DNA from: Lachnospiraceae bacterium
GTDB taxonomy: Bacteria > Bacillota > Clostridia > Lachnospirales > Lachnospiraceae
Direction of reading: 5' to 3'
Assembly (NCBI GenBank): GCA_017521985.1
Contig: JAFXAZ010000006.1
Span: 1 to 64,000 of the forward strand
Length of the DNA stretch: 64,000 nt
Of the stretch, positions 35,249 to 43,544 are shown piece by piece. The notes under the pieces were generated by a model, which worked only from the letters and a program-made list of their open reading frames with translations, had not been told where the DNA came from and ran no database searches. The translations under genes were made by a program, and so were the position numbers. The stretch's first letter is position 1. Each line of letters starts with the position of its first letter.

Positions 35249-36385
35249 TTATATTTGATTGCATTTATTTACATACTTTACTTGGTAATCCGAAATATCT
35301 TTGCATGGGTATTCCGGGCATTTGCTACAGGAATCCACACTACGTTCCTTACAGCACTTTACAAAAGGACACTCTTTGCATAACTCAAACACGTTCTGGG
35401 ATCTGCCACCCTCACAGTTGAATTTTTCAAGAGGAATATCCAGACCAAATCTCTCTTTATAAAAGCTCTGAGACTGTCTACGCAGGTTATCGTCGTTTCT
35501 CTGTGTCGCGATATATGTAATACACCTTGCGCAGTCATGACCGCAATAACACGGCAATGAGAACAGTTTGCTGATCCGATAGGTACTGTCCGTAATTCTT
35601 GTAGTTTTATCCCAACGGTCAGATAACGGGAAATACACTCCGTCCTTGGCTGCAGCACCCATATCCCAGGTTCCGTCTGCTTGCTGATTGGCTTTTAACC
35701 AGTCGTAAGCAAAGGATAACTTATCTTTCCCAGACTCATATCGAGCGAGAAGCTCTATTGCCGCCAGATAACGGCTTGTCTTTTTGCTTTGGAATTCATC
35801 CGGCACGCTATCGAGTCTGTTTTCATAAACATAGTAGATACCGTCCTCGTGACTCAGCACGTAATCGAGCATAAGGCGTTCTGTCTGCTTATCAAGCATA
35901 CCGGGAAGTATGGATAACTGATAGAAGTTGACAAAATCGATAAGTCTTCCGCCCTTAGGCTTTCTACCGAACACCTGCGTATAACAAGTATCATAATCAG
36001 TCTGCGAATAGGTTCCACTGCTGAATGCTTTTGTGATTACCTGTGCCCATTTGCCGGCAATCTCATTGGCAGACTCACATCGATCAGTAAACCTACGGAT
36101 CCGCGCAGCAACAATCAGATCTACAAAGGTCTCAAAATCGCTTGTTTTTTCTTTACCCTCAGGGAGCTCACCTGTATGTAACAACGTCTCTATATGGGCA
36201 AAAGCTCTCTTAATACATTTATCTTCTGCGGTGTAACCCAACATCTCCAAACGGAGCAGAGCCATCTCAGTCGTAATCGGCGTATCACTATCGACCCGCA
36301 GGGTATGAAAGCATCCCCAACTTCCGTCAGGATGCTGCATAGAGATTATTTGGTTAGCCCATTTTCCGTTCCTATAGTTCTGCAT
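35249..36385 (-). CDS. Alpha/alpha-toroid (prenyltransferase-like) protein fused to DUF3795
   Basis: ATG at 36385 is chosen over GTG 36394 because AAGGCGGTGA is better placed; the product has 378 residues. Residues 1-280 contain repeats like those of terpene-cyclase/prenyltransferase toroids (KWANQIISMQHPDGSWGCFHTL, LKANQQADGTWDMG). From about 285 a DUF3795 Cys-rich domain follows (CYCGHDCARCITYIATQRND, ending CKECPFVKCC and CSKCPEYPC). A paralogue without the Cys domain is encoded at 41147-41989. No catalytic Asp motif of a true cyclase is visible. The function is unknown. Confidence 0.72.
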   Translation of the reverse strand: MQNYRNGKWANQIISMQHPDGSWGCFHTLRVDSDTPITTEMALLRLEMLGYTAEDKCIKRAFAHIETLLHTGELPEGKEKTSDFETFVDLIVAARIRRFTDRCESANEIAGKWAQVITKAFSSGTYSQTDYDTCYTQVFGRKPKGGRLIDFVNFYQLSILPGMLDKQTERLMLDYVLSHEDGIYYVYENRLDSVPDEFQSKKTSRYLAAIELLARYESGKDKLSFAYDWLKANQQADGTWDMGAAAKDGVYFPLSDRWDKTTRITDSTYRISKLFSLPCYCGHDCARCITYIATQRNDDNLRRQSQSFYKERFGLDIPLEKFNCEGGRSQNVFELCKECPFVKCCKERSVDSCSKCPEYPCKDISDYQVKYVNKCNQI

Positions 36386-36402
36386 TATGCTCACCGCCTT
36401 AT

Positions 36403-36950
36403 TTATTTCACCGGAATTTCTAAATACCTATCATCTTCTGAATCAACAAATACTTTGACACTCTCCTTCGCATCGTAACATCCCATTTTAATATAAAATG
36501 CGATTGTTTCCACTGATGGGATAGCAGAAATAAATATTTTTTCTGCACCGAGCACTATGGCATGACGGCGAGCTTCTTGAAAAAGTATCTTTCCAATACC
36601 AATCCGTTTCCAAGCATCATCTATAAAAAGCATTGTCAAATTCGCATATTTTGCAGAATCTCCAGACAACACTCCGTCTACACAGCAAAAACCAATCAGT
36701 TGTGCTCCGTAAAACGCACCAACTGTGATACCACCACGGTTTATCTGCTCGCTCATGTATTCAGAAATCCAAATTCTTTTTTCTGGACTCCATTCTCGTA
36801 AAATGGACACATCAGTAGCGCCCAGTCCTCACGATTTTTTATCCACTTTTTCGTTATCTTTTGGCTATGAGCAAACGTATCGAGTAGTCCAGGGAAGATA
36901 TCTGATGTATGAAGTTGTTTAATAACAAACTCTCGGGATTTCTTCATCAT
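36403..36950 (-). pseudogene. GNAT acetyltransferase broken by a frameshift
   Basis: ATG at 36950, coupled to the preceding gene by ATGA, opens KKSREFVIKQLHTSDIFPGLLDTFAHSQ and reaches REDWALL near 36815. Family-like sequence then continues in another frame (DVSILREWSPEKR, IWISEYMSEQ, VGAFYGAQLIGFC, AWKRIGIGKILFQEA) to 36403. Adding one base near 36815 joins the parts into a normal GNAT of about 180 residues with the acetyl-CoA loop RIGIGK. So a single-base deletion, or a sequencing error, splits the gene. Confidence 0.75.
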
Positions 36951-37612
36951 ATTTTCACCATTGTTTCCTTGCACCATGTAAACAACAAGTCAAACGCTTC
37001 GTCAAAGTCAAATTCAGTTCCGTTACTTAAAGAAATTGCCGTATCCAAAACAAGTCTATCTTTACCGGATAACGCTTCTCGAAGTTCCTTTTTAGTACCT
37101 ATAAATTTGCCACTGCTCAAATAATATAAGTTCTGCAGTATGAAGAATACTGACCTATATGTAAATGGCAGCTTGGCAATGTTTTTTTCTTTTGGAGCGT
37201 GAATATATCGGTGACAGATCTCGTGATATAAGTTTCCCACACTCATTTTCACAAAATTGCGCACATTGGTTTCTGTGTATTCAGGAATCAGTTTTTCCAA
37301 CGTTCCATAGTAATCCTTCGTTGTGTGAAGAAGATGACATATCTCAAGAGGATTCCAGTTTTGCAAGTCTTCTATGCCGCAAATAAAGCCACATGATTTA
37401 TCATAATTTTCGAGGGAAGAGATTGCCTCTCTATACTTGGCAAGATCTACAACACTCATATCGCTGATCACAACCATGATATCAATATCACTATGGTCCG
37501 TTGCTTCGCCTCTTAAATAACTGCCCTGAAGACCAACATAAAGGAGGCGTTCCTTATATGCAACCTTTAGTAATTCAATCAATGTGGGGATATATAAATC
37601 AATCTTGAACAT
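36947..37612 (-). CDS. Nucleotidyltransferase-domain protein
   Basis: ATG at 37612 with AGAAAGGA upstream gives 221 residues; the alternative longer start at 37660 would overlap the methyltransferase gene deeply. The nucleotidyltransferase core is GLQGSYLRGEATDHSDIDIMVV (GS-x(n)-SDIDxxV), followed by a helical C-terminal domain with RNFVKMSVGNLYHEICHRY. Proteins of this kind include aminoglycoside adenylyltransferase-like and MNT-type toxins or antitoxins; the target here is unknown. Its stop overlaps the start of the broken GNAT gene (ATGA), and it starts 4 bases after the methyltransferase gene. Confidence 0.85.
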   Translation of the reverse strand: MFKIDLYIPTLIELLKVAYKERLLYVGLQGSYLRGEATDHSDIDIMVVISDMSVVDLAKYREAISSLENYDKSCGFICGIEDLQNWNPLEICHLLHTTKDYYGTLEKLIPEYTETNVRNFVKMSVGNLYHEICHRYIHAPKEKNIAKLPFTYRSVFFILQNLYYLSSGKFIGTKKELREALSGKDRLVLDTAISLSNGTEFDFDEAFDLLFTWCKETMVKI

Positions 37613-37616
37613 TCTT

Positions 37617-38678
37617 TTATCCTTTCTGCGCAACAAATATCGTCGCAAACTCCGTGTCATACTGATTCAAGATAGTTAATCCTGCAGTTCTGATGCATTC
37701 TGCCATCTCAATCGGTGTGTCGGGGAATATCCTGATCTTGCGTGTGCCGGCGTCGAGAAAAAAGCTCGGATTCTTATCAATGGAAAGAACAAATTTGCCT
37801 GCGTCATTCAGTAATCCGGCAATCTTATTTACGGCTCTCTGCTTATCCTCAATGTGCATAAAGGTCAGAGAGGAATAAACGACGTCGAAAGCACGACCGA
37901 ATTCATAAGAAAGGAAATCGGCACAAGTCAATTTGACATTCTCAAATCCAGCAAGGTTCTCTTTGGCACGTTCGATGGTCTTGGAGGAAATATCCACACC
38001 ATAAAACTCGCCGCACAAAGGTGACACGCGAATAGCTAGTCTGCCGGTTCCGACACCGATTTCAAGGACAGATTTACTACTATTAAGCTGCATCTGTTCA
38101 ATGAATGTGAAACCGTCCCACTTGTTCATATAGTCCTGCAGGGACTCCGGATCATGGATCGGATCATTGTCTTCGTCAATGAGAAGATCATAGTGGGAAA
38201 TAGCGTCATTTTTCAGCAGTTCTTTAATTCGCAAGTCCGCCATTGTTTTTAAAAACGGCAGATCCTCCTGTGAGGCATTGTCAATTCTAAAGGTACATCC
38301 GCAAACTCGTGGAAAACTCTTCCCAAAAACAACCTTTTCTTTGCCACCGCCACAGGAGCCACAGTTTCCGCAATGATCTACATATTTCCATCCAACATTT
38401 TTGATTTTATCACTTACGGATGCATCCTCATAGGCGGAACTGTCATCAGACCATATGGTCCAAAGATTATCTGGCTCATCGAGATCCTTGATGACAATAA
38501 AACACACGCACTCATCGCCAAGCTTCACCCAGTAGTAAATTTTGTCTTTCCAACAGTCGCACGTATCCTTATAGAAGGTCAACTCATTATCCCTTAGAAA
38601 CTCAACCAATTCCAAGGCGGTTCTTTTTGCTTCACCTGATAAGTTTTCCTCAATGTAGGTTTCAATTTGCTTTGTCAT
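37617..38678 (-). CDS. SAM-dependent methyltransferase with N-terminal Cys-motif domain
   Basis: A 353-residue two-domain protein. Residues 1-155 form a small alpha/beta domain ending in a Cys cluster (CGNCGSCGGGKEKVVFGKSFPRVC), seen as a separate domain in many Firmicutes but without a known role. Residues 190-353 are a class I methyltransferase with motif I VLEIGVGTGRLA, FYGVDISS and FDVVYSSLTFMHI. The substrate is unknown. It overlaps the exonuclease gene by 4 bases and is 4 bases before the nucleotidyltransferase gene, so it is translated as part of a coupled set. Confidence 0.85.
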   Translation of the reverse strand: MTKQIETYIEENLSGEAKRTALELVEFLRDNELTFYKDTCDCWKDKIYYWVKLGDECVCFIVIKDLDEPDNLWTIWSDDSSAYEDASVSDKIKNVGWKYVDHCGNCGSCGGGKEKVVFGKSFPRVCGCTFRIDNASQEDLPFLKTMADLRIKELLKNDAISHYDLLIDEDNDPIHDPESLQDYMNKWDGFTFIEQMQLNSSKSVLEIGVGTGRLAIRVSPLCGEFYGVDISSKTIERAKENLAGFENVKLTCADFLSYEFGRAFDVVYSSLTFMHIEDKQRAVNKIAGLLNDAGKFVLSIDKNPSFFLDAGTRKIRIFPDTPIEMAECIRTAGLTILNQYDTEFATIFVAQKG

Positions 38679-39517
38679 TTGACACCTATACCTTTCAAAA
38701 CCTCGTTGGTCGTAATACCGTCATATGTGTACGGAAGTTCCTCCATAGCAAACGGCAACGGTACCGTACCTTCGAGTTTTATAAGCTTATAATTTGTTCT
38801 GAGTCTGTCAGCATTTCTGATGATAGACTCTCGTATGGATGGTTTCTTTATCGCTTCCGCATTCAGAAGAACATTTTCAAGATTCCCGAATTCGCATAGC
38901 AGCATAGATGCTGTTTTCGGTCCGACCTTATCGGCGCCTTTAATGTTATCAGAAGCATCGCCGGTAAGGGATTTAAAGTCTGCATACTGACTTGGTTCAA
39001 TGCCGAATTTCTCCCTCAGGTACGCAGGGGTACAGATAACTGTATTATCGCCCCGATATCTGAGAATAGATACTTTCTCGGTAATGAGTTGGAAGAAATC
39101 GCTGTCAAAGGAAGCAACTATTACTTCGTTGTTCTCGCCGTATGTATGAACATAGCCTGCAATCCAGTCATCCGTTTCACAGACTGTGGTTTCCGTATGC
39201 TTGATGCCCATATAATCGAGCGCAGCGTACACATCCGGAAGCTGCGAGAATGGTGAATCTTCCTCAGGTGTCTGACTGTAATCAACGCGGTTCGCCTTAT
39301 AATCGGCGTTCAGCTCGGTACGTTCATTCTCGTGCTCACCATCAAATAGAACCGCAATGTGTGTCGGTTCGGTTCTACGGATGATCTTGAGCAGCGCACC
39401 AACAAATCCAAGGGTTCCTTGGATTGCTTTTCCTTCTGCATTTGTTATTCTCGACGGCATTCCAAAGAACATTTGAAATAGTAAATTACTGCCATCTACA
39501 AGTAGAAGCCGATTCAT
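38675..39517 (-). CDS. Stand-alone 5'-3' exonuclease (PolI N-terminal/FEN domain)
   Basis: A 280-residue protein equal to the 5' nuclease domain of DNA polymerase I without the polymerase. Motifs seen are LLVDGSNLLFQMFF, VLFDGEHENERTEL, CETDDWIAGYV, ASFDSDFFQL and the helix-hairpin-helix region LTGDASDNIKGADKVGPKTA. These include most acidic metal ligands. Such free exonucleases process flaps and RNA primers. It overlaps the YdcF-like gene and the methyltransferase gene by 4 bases each (ATGA), which is an unusual context for a replication enzyme. It may be an accessory or repair copy. Confidence 0.93.
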   Translation of the reverse strand: MNRLLLVDGSNLLFQMFFGMPSRITNAEGKAIQGTLGFVGALLKIIRRTEPTHIAVLFDGEHENERTELNADYKANRVDYSQTPEEDSPFSQLPDVYAALDYMGIKHTETTVCETDDWIAGYVHTYGENNEVIVASFDSDFFQLITEKVSILRYRGDNTVICTPAYLREKFGIEPSQYADFKSLTGDASDNIKGADKVGPKTASMLLCEFGNLENVLLNAEAIKKPSIRESIIRNADRLRTNYKLIKLEGTVPLPFAMEELPYTYDGITTNEVLKGIGVK

Positions 39518-40113
39518 AATAGATACTCCTTAATATCCCCGACAAACTGATTACCACATCGAGCAAGTTCACCAAGTACCCTATCAATTCCTTGTTCACT
39601 CTTATACCAGTTGTCTTTTGTTATATTATAACAATGAACGGGACAAACCTTTATCTTTGCATTCGGAAATGCCTTTTGATATAACATTAGGCATCTGCGA
39701 GCGTGAAATGCTTTACAAATAATCAACGCAGTTTTTATCTCAATTCCTTTTTCATCTACTACTTTTCTTGAAAGAAATGCATTATCCCTTGTATACCCGG
39801 ATTTGTCCTCTCCAATAATCGACGATGCAGGTACACCATTTTTAATAAGTACATCAGTGAAAAAATCACAGTCAGATTGATATTCTCTATTATAAATATC
39901 AGCCTTTGAACGTGCCCCAGGCCATTTCTCAAGCTTTACACTAATTCCTCCAGAAGGGATAAGCCATTTGACTAATCCTTTATGATATAACTTGGCTGCA
40001 TATTCCGGTTGTTCAGGATGCGATCCACCGGGCAGAAAAATGGCGTCTACACTTTCCGGCTCATCTGACACAAATATATAATTGGATATGTCTGTAATAA
40101 TTCGATTTGTCAT
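39514..40113 (-). CDS. YdcF/SanA-like DUF218 protein
   Basis: ATG at 40113 with AAAAGGAC upstream gives 199 residues. The DUF218 core shows DAIFLPGGSHPEQPEYAAKLYHKG, then VKWLIPSGG, GEDKSGYTRDNAFLSR and ALIICKAFHARRC. Family members (YdcF, SanA, ElyC) bind AdoMet or act in envelope functions; this copy has no membrane helix. Its stop overlaps the exonuclease start. Confidence 0.88.
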   Translation of the reverse strand: MTNRIITDISNYIFVSDEPESVDAIFLPGGSHPEQPEYAAKLYHKGLVKWLIPSGGISVKLEKWPGARSKADIYNREYQSDCDFFTDVLIKNGVPASSIIGEDKSGYTRDNAFLSRKVVDEKGIEIKTALIICKAFHARRCLMLYQKAFPNAKIKVCPVHCYNITKDNWYKSEQGIDRVLGELARCGNQFVGDIKEYLL

Positions 40114-40161
40114 AGCTTTAGTCCTTTTTATACCTATCGCAATGTTCAATTGAGTAAACAC

Positions 40162-41088
40162 TTATAAATACTTTTTAAACGCCTTTGCCATCTTAACAGA
40201 GTACTCCATAATCCAGGCAAACTGTTCATTCCATTTATCCTTATCAGAAAAATCCACCTTTGTTTCATGCAAAATACGGCTCATTTTTCTGTCCGGTAAT
40301 TCTCTCCAGTCCAACTTTATTCCTGCTGCCGCCTCGATTCCGTCTTTCTTTTCATAGAGCTGCCTGAACAACTCCTTATTATTGGAAATCGCAAACTCCA
40401 CCGCCAAAATATTCTTCTGGGTATTCATAAGGAATGACATATGGTACTCAGAAGATCCGAGACTCACCGTATACCAATGATCTGTTGAAGGCTTCCTTTT
40501 ATTAAATATCTTCGCATAATTGGCATTCCCAAAAGCATAGTCATTGAATGCAGTCCAATATTCCAGCTTTAATTTTTTTGTTTCATTCATGGTGCAATCT
40601 GCCTTTTTGATTTCCTTCGCCCAATCATTAGGCCGTTCTACAACATTGAATTTCACTGCCGGAGCAGACTGATTGATAGACCATAATTCAATTTCCAGAA
40701 GGAAAAAGCCAATATCATCATCGGTATGACTATTCAACCACTCCACTGCAAGCCTGTGTTCTTCTCTCGCCCACTTTACGATCCATATAACTATATTTGC
40801 ATTTTTCCCTGCTGCATATGTAATTGTTTTTCCAAGATGGTCATGGTTTGTGTCTTCCAGTTGATTCTCGATAACAATTTTTCTTCCGGTATCTGTTTCT
40901 GTAGCCAGGATATCCACGTTAAAACTACCTACAGAAGACTCTGTCTCATCTACAGTCATATCGATTCCGACCGCATCACACAATAACGCCAGATTTTCCT
41001 CATCAGCAAGCCACGGAGTGAAATCCAACGCCTCATGAGGCCATATTTTTCTTAAATCGTCTATCTTTTCCAACTTTCCTAACTGCAT
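40162..41088 (-). CDS. DUF4268 protein with PD-(D/E)XK-like N-terminal domain
   Basis: A 308-residue protein. Residues 50-95 contain GSFNVDILATETDTGRKIVIENQ followed by DHLGKTITYAAG, which fits the nuclease-like fold (D, E-x-Q) of many DUF4268 proteins. The C-terminal half (about 165-300) has YWTAFNDYAF and LEVEFAISNN-like beta strands typical of DUF4268. Proteins of this family occur in restriction and phage-defence neighbourhoods, but this copy stands alone. It could be a solitary restriction-like nuclease. The start is 58 bases from the toroid-protein gene. Confidence 0.8.
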   Translation of the reverse strand: MQLGKLEKIDDLRKIWPHEALDFTPWLADEENLALLCDAVGIDMTVDETESSVGSFNVDILATETDTGRKIVIENQLEDTNHDHLGKTITYAAGKNANIVIWIVKWAREEHRLAVEWLNSHTDDDIGFFLLEIELWSINQSAPAVKFNVVERPNDWAKEIKKADCTMNETKKLKLEYWTAFNDYAFGNANYAKIFNKRKPSTDHWYTVSLGSSEYHMSFLMNTQKNILAVEFAISNNKELFRQLYEKKDGIEAAAGIKLDWRELPDRKMSRILHETKVDFSDKDKWNEQFAWIMEYSVKMAKAFKKYL

Positions 41089-41146
41089 CTATGTAATCTC
41101 CTTCGTAGCCTCTAGGTTCTTAGCCGTCTACCTCCAGCATTCTTCA

Positions 41147-41989
41147 CTACAACATACTCAAAAATGCTGATACTCTTTCTGTACAATCCTTTTTTCTGTC
41201 CTCTACTTTTCTCCACGAATCAGAAAGCGGAAAATACACACTGTCATTTGCCTTTGAACCAAAATCCCATTGACCGTTATCATCTTTATTAGCATTCAGC
41301 CAATCTATAACAAACTGTAGTTTTTCCTTTGCCAAATCGTATTCTGCCAACACCTCCAGTGCAGCCAAATAGCAACTTGTTTCTCTGGATGCAAAAACAT
41401 CCGGAACCTTATTAAGCGGTTTTTCGTAGATATAATACATCCCATCAGGCTTTGTTAGATAGTAATCCAGAAATAAACTTTCCGTCTTCTGCGTTAACAC
41501 ACCCTTAAGCAGTGCAGCATGATAGAACATACCGAACCCGGTTTCAAATCCACTTTTAGGTTTTCTGCCCTGTCTCTCCGTAAATGCTCTTATATCATCT
41601 TCTCGACTATATACACCGCTTGCAAATGCCTTTTCCGCTATCTCAGCCCACCCATACGCAACTTCCAATGCATACTGGTTCTGTGGTTCAAAAATACGAA
41701 TCCACGCTGAAAGCATTAATTTTTCAAAGAACGGCCAATCATGCTTTTTTTCATAATATCCATCAATTTTTTGCTCGCCTTTCACACATAGTACCATACG
41801 GTCTACGACTCTCTGAATTACCTCATCCTCTATGGTATAACCCAAGATGTATAATCTGCGTAATGCTTGTTCCGAGGTGATGGGTCTTCCTTTTACCGGG
41901 CGACTCATTGTATGAAAATTGCCCCACATGTCGTCATCATGGCATGCTTCGAGTATTTGATTCGCCCATTTCCCGTTTTTGTGGTCCAT
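41147..41989 (-). CDS. Alpha/alpha-toroid (prenyltransferase-like) protein
   Basis: ATG at 41989 has GGAGG six to seven bases upstream; the product has 280 residues. It is a clear paralogue of the N-terminal part of the protein encoded at 35249-36385 (KWANQILEACHDDDMWGNFHTM, LNANKDDNGQWDFGSKANDSVYFPLSDSWRK) but lacks the Cys-rich DUF3795 tail. No cyclase catalytic motif is visible. Two copies within 5 kb suggest a duplication or two separate acquisitions. Confidence 0.72.
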   Translation of the reverse strand: MDHKNGKWANQILEACHDDDMWGNFHTMSRPVKGRPITSEQALRRLYILGYTIEDEVIQRVVDRMVLCVKGEQKIDGYYEKKHDWPFFEKLMLSAWIRIFEPQNQYALEVAYGWAEIAEKAFASGVYSREDDIRAFTERQGRKPKSGFETGFGMFYHAALLKGVLTQKTESLFLDYYLTKPDGMYYIYEKPLNKVPDVFASRETSCYLAALEVLAEYDLAKEKLQFVIDWLNANKDDNGQWDFGSKANDSVYFPLSDSWRKVEDRKKDCTERVSAFLSML

Positions 41990-42053
41990 ATATTTAATCC
42001 TCCAAAGCAACTGCCAGTACCGTTCATTTACAGCCTTTTATCAACTAAACATT

Positions 42054-42662
42054 CTACAATTTCTGTAATATCTCCGAGAAAAATTTTCTCACTCCATCAT
42101 CTACCGAGGTACTGACATCTTTTACTTCTAAATCATAATAATACTTTCCACTAGCAATATCGATTGACAACGAATCCAATGGAAAGCCTTCCACTCTCTT
42201 TGAATGTGGCTCTCCAATCAGGATAAAAGGCTCCGTAGCAATCGACATATCCATGCTGGAGTAATGGTGATTCTCATCTATAATAAAATAAATGGCATTT
42301 CTATATCGCCCGGTTATTTTTCCACCATGTTGCTTTGCTAACGATGAGTAGTATTGTATCATCTCATCGTCAGTTAATTCCTTACCATTTATTCTTCGTA
42401 CATGAATCCCCGGCTGTTCTTCCTCTTTTAATTCATCAAAATACAACCCACTATCACAAGAAAATACAGGCATATGAAAAGCTTCATAATATGCCTTTGC
42501 TTTAATCTCCGCATTTTCTAATGGAGTAAGACCGATTTCATTTATGCAAGGCAGCTCACAGTCTAACTCATTTAAACCAATTAGTTCGATATCTAATGAT
42601 TTCACCGCTGCTTCCATTGCTTGTAGTTTTCCCTTATTGGTTGTACCATACAAAATCTTCAT
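42054..42662 (-). CDS. HAM1/RdgB-type non-canonical purine NTP pyrophosphatase
   Basis: ATG at 42662 gives 202 residues, the normal family length. Motifs are YGTTNKGKLQAM at the N-terminus, PLENAEIKAKAYYEAF, FSCDSGLYFDEL with the catalytic Asp, GIHVRRINGK, GKITGRYRNAIYFI and a C-terminal EGFPLDSLSID. The enzyme removes dITP, XTP and similar nucleotides. It differs from the usual core gene in motif detail (no GxxFGYDP), so it is probably an accessory paralogue. It overlaps none of its neighbours and follows the AAC(6')-like gene by 8 bases. Confidence 0.82.
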   Translation of the reverse strand: MKILYGTTNKGKLQAMEAAVKSLDIELIGLNELDCELPCINEIGLTPLENAEIKAKAYYEAFHMPVFSCDSGLYFDELKEEEQPGIHVRRINGKELTDDEMIQYYSSLAKQHGGKITGRYRNAIYFIIDENHHYSSMDMSIATEPFILIGEPHSKRVEGFPLDSLSIDIASGKYYYDLEVKDVSTSVDDGVRKFFSEILQKL

Positions 42663-42670
42663 ATCAATAC

Positions 42671-43105
42671 CTACAATCTCTTTGTAAAACAAATAATTCT
42701 GTTTGCTTCCTCAAATCCCATATTCAAATGAAATCTTAAACTATCATCATTTGTCAGTTCACAATCACTTGCAAATTCTACACATCCTTGCTCTTTCGCC
42801 CAATTTTGACAAGCCATCAACAGCATTTTTGCAATTCCCTGCCGCCGATATTCGCCGGTCACAAAAATACCTTCCAGATAACCCACCGGGCTGCTGTTCG
42901 TTCCCTCTACATAATCATGACGTAATCCACACTGCGCAAATCCTACTGCTTCATTACTATTCCATGCTAAAAATACTGCCCCGCCTGATTTTATATATCC
43001 TTCAAAATTCAGCTTCAATTCCTCTATCGTATGGGAATTCCACATATGGATTGCTAACTCAGCAATTATTTTGGCTTCATCTAATATAGCTTCCTTAATT
43101 TCCAT
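42671..43105 (-). CDS. AAC(6')-I-like aminoglycoside 6'-N-acetyltransferase (GNAT)
   Basis: A 144-residue GNAT. The run AVGFAQCGLRHDYVEGTNSSPVGYLEGIFV, then RRQGIAKMLLMACQNWAKEQGC, FASDCELTND and LGFEE-like FEEANRIICF closely follow the signature of AAC(6')-I enzymes, which acetylate amikacin, kanamycin and tobramycin. The start at 43105 follows GGTGAGAG; ATG 43117 is also possible. The gene overlaps the MmcQ gene by 11 bases. It shares the region with an APH-type gene, so drug modification is plausible, but activity has to be tested. Confidence 0.78.
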   Translation of the reverse strand: MEIKEAILDEAKIIAELAIHMWNSHTIEELKLNFEGYIKSGGAVFLAWNSNEAVGFAQCGLRHDYVEGTNSSPVGYLEGIFVTGEYRRQGIAKMLLMACQNWAKEQGCVEFASDCELTNDDSLRFHLNMGFEEANRIICFTKRL

Positions 43106-43490
43106 CTCTCTCACCATTTAATTCGAGTATATCCTTCTGCACCTTTTTACTAAAACTTTTAAATACCGTTTCGTATGCATGGTCAATCATATTAAGAAGT
43201 TCCTCATCTGGAAAATCATCCAAATATATAGTGTTCCAATATGGTTGCTGTACCGGCGGACAATGATATCCTCTGACTACCTTTCCCGGATAAACTGTTC
43301 TATAAAATGATCCGGCATCAGCAGTGCATTTTAATGTTACTTTGTAGTCATGCTCATACGGATAAAGCTGAGCAAATATCTTCTTATTCAATTTATAACA
43401 AACAGGCACATCCCCAAATGGACATTCTTCATATGCACCTAATTTGCTCATACAATAGTTCTTTATTTCCTGAGCCTGCAATTCAATCAC
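43095..43490 (-). CDS. MmcQ/YjbR-family protein
   Basis: A 131-residue protein with the MmcQ/YjbR fold signature: CMSKLGAYEECPFGDVPVCYKLNKKIFAQL, RGYHCPPVQQPYWNTIYLDDFPDEELLNMIDHAYETV. These small proteins have a CyaY-like DNA-binding fold and are common single genes in clostridia; no fixed role is known. The stop overlaps the acetyltransferase gene. Confidence 0.9.
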   Translation of the reverse strand: MIELQAQEIKNYCMSKLGAYEECPFGDVPVCYKLNKKIFAQLYPYEHDYKVTLKCTADAGSFYRTVYPGKVVRGYHCPPVQQPYWNTIYLDDFPDEELLNMIDHAYETVFKSFSKKVQKDILELNGERDGN

Positions 43491-43544
43491 CCCAATGTAA
43501 TCTTGCCTTCTGAAATATCAGAGATATGGTCATTAACTCCGCTT

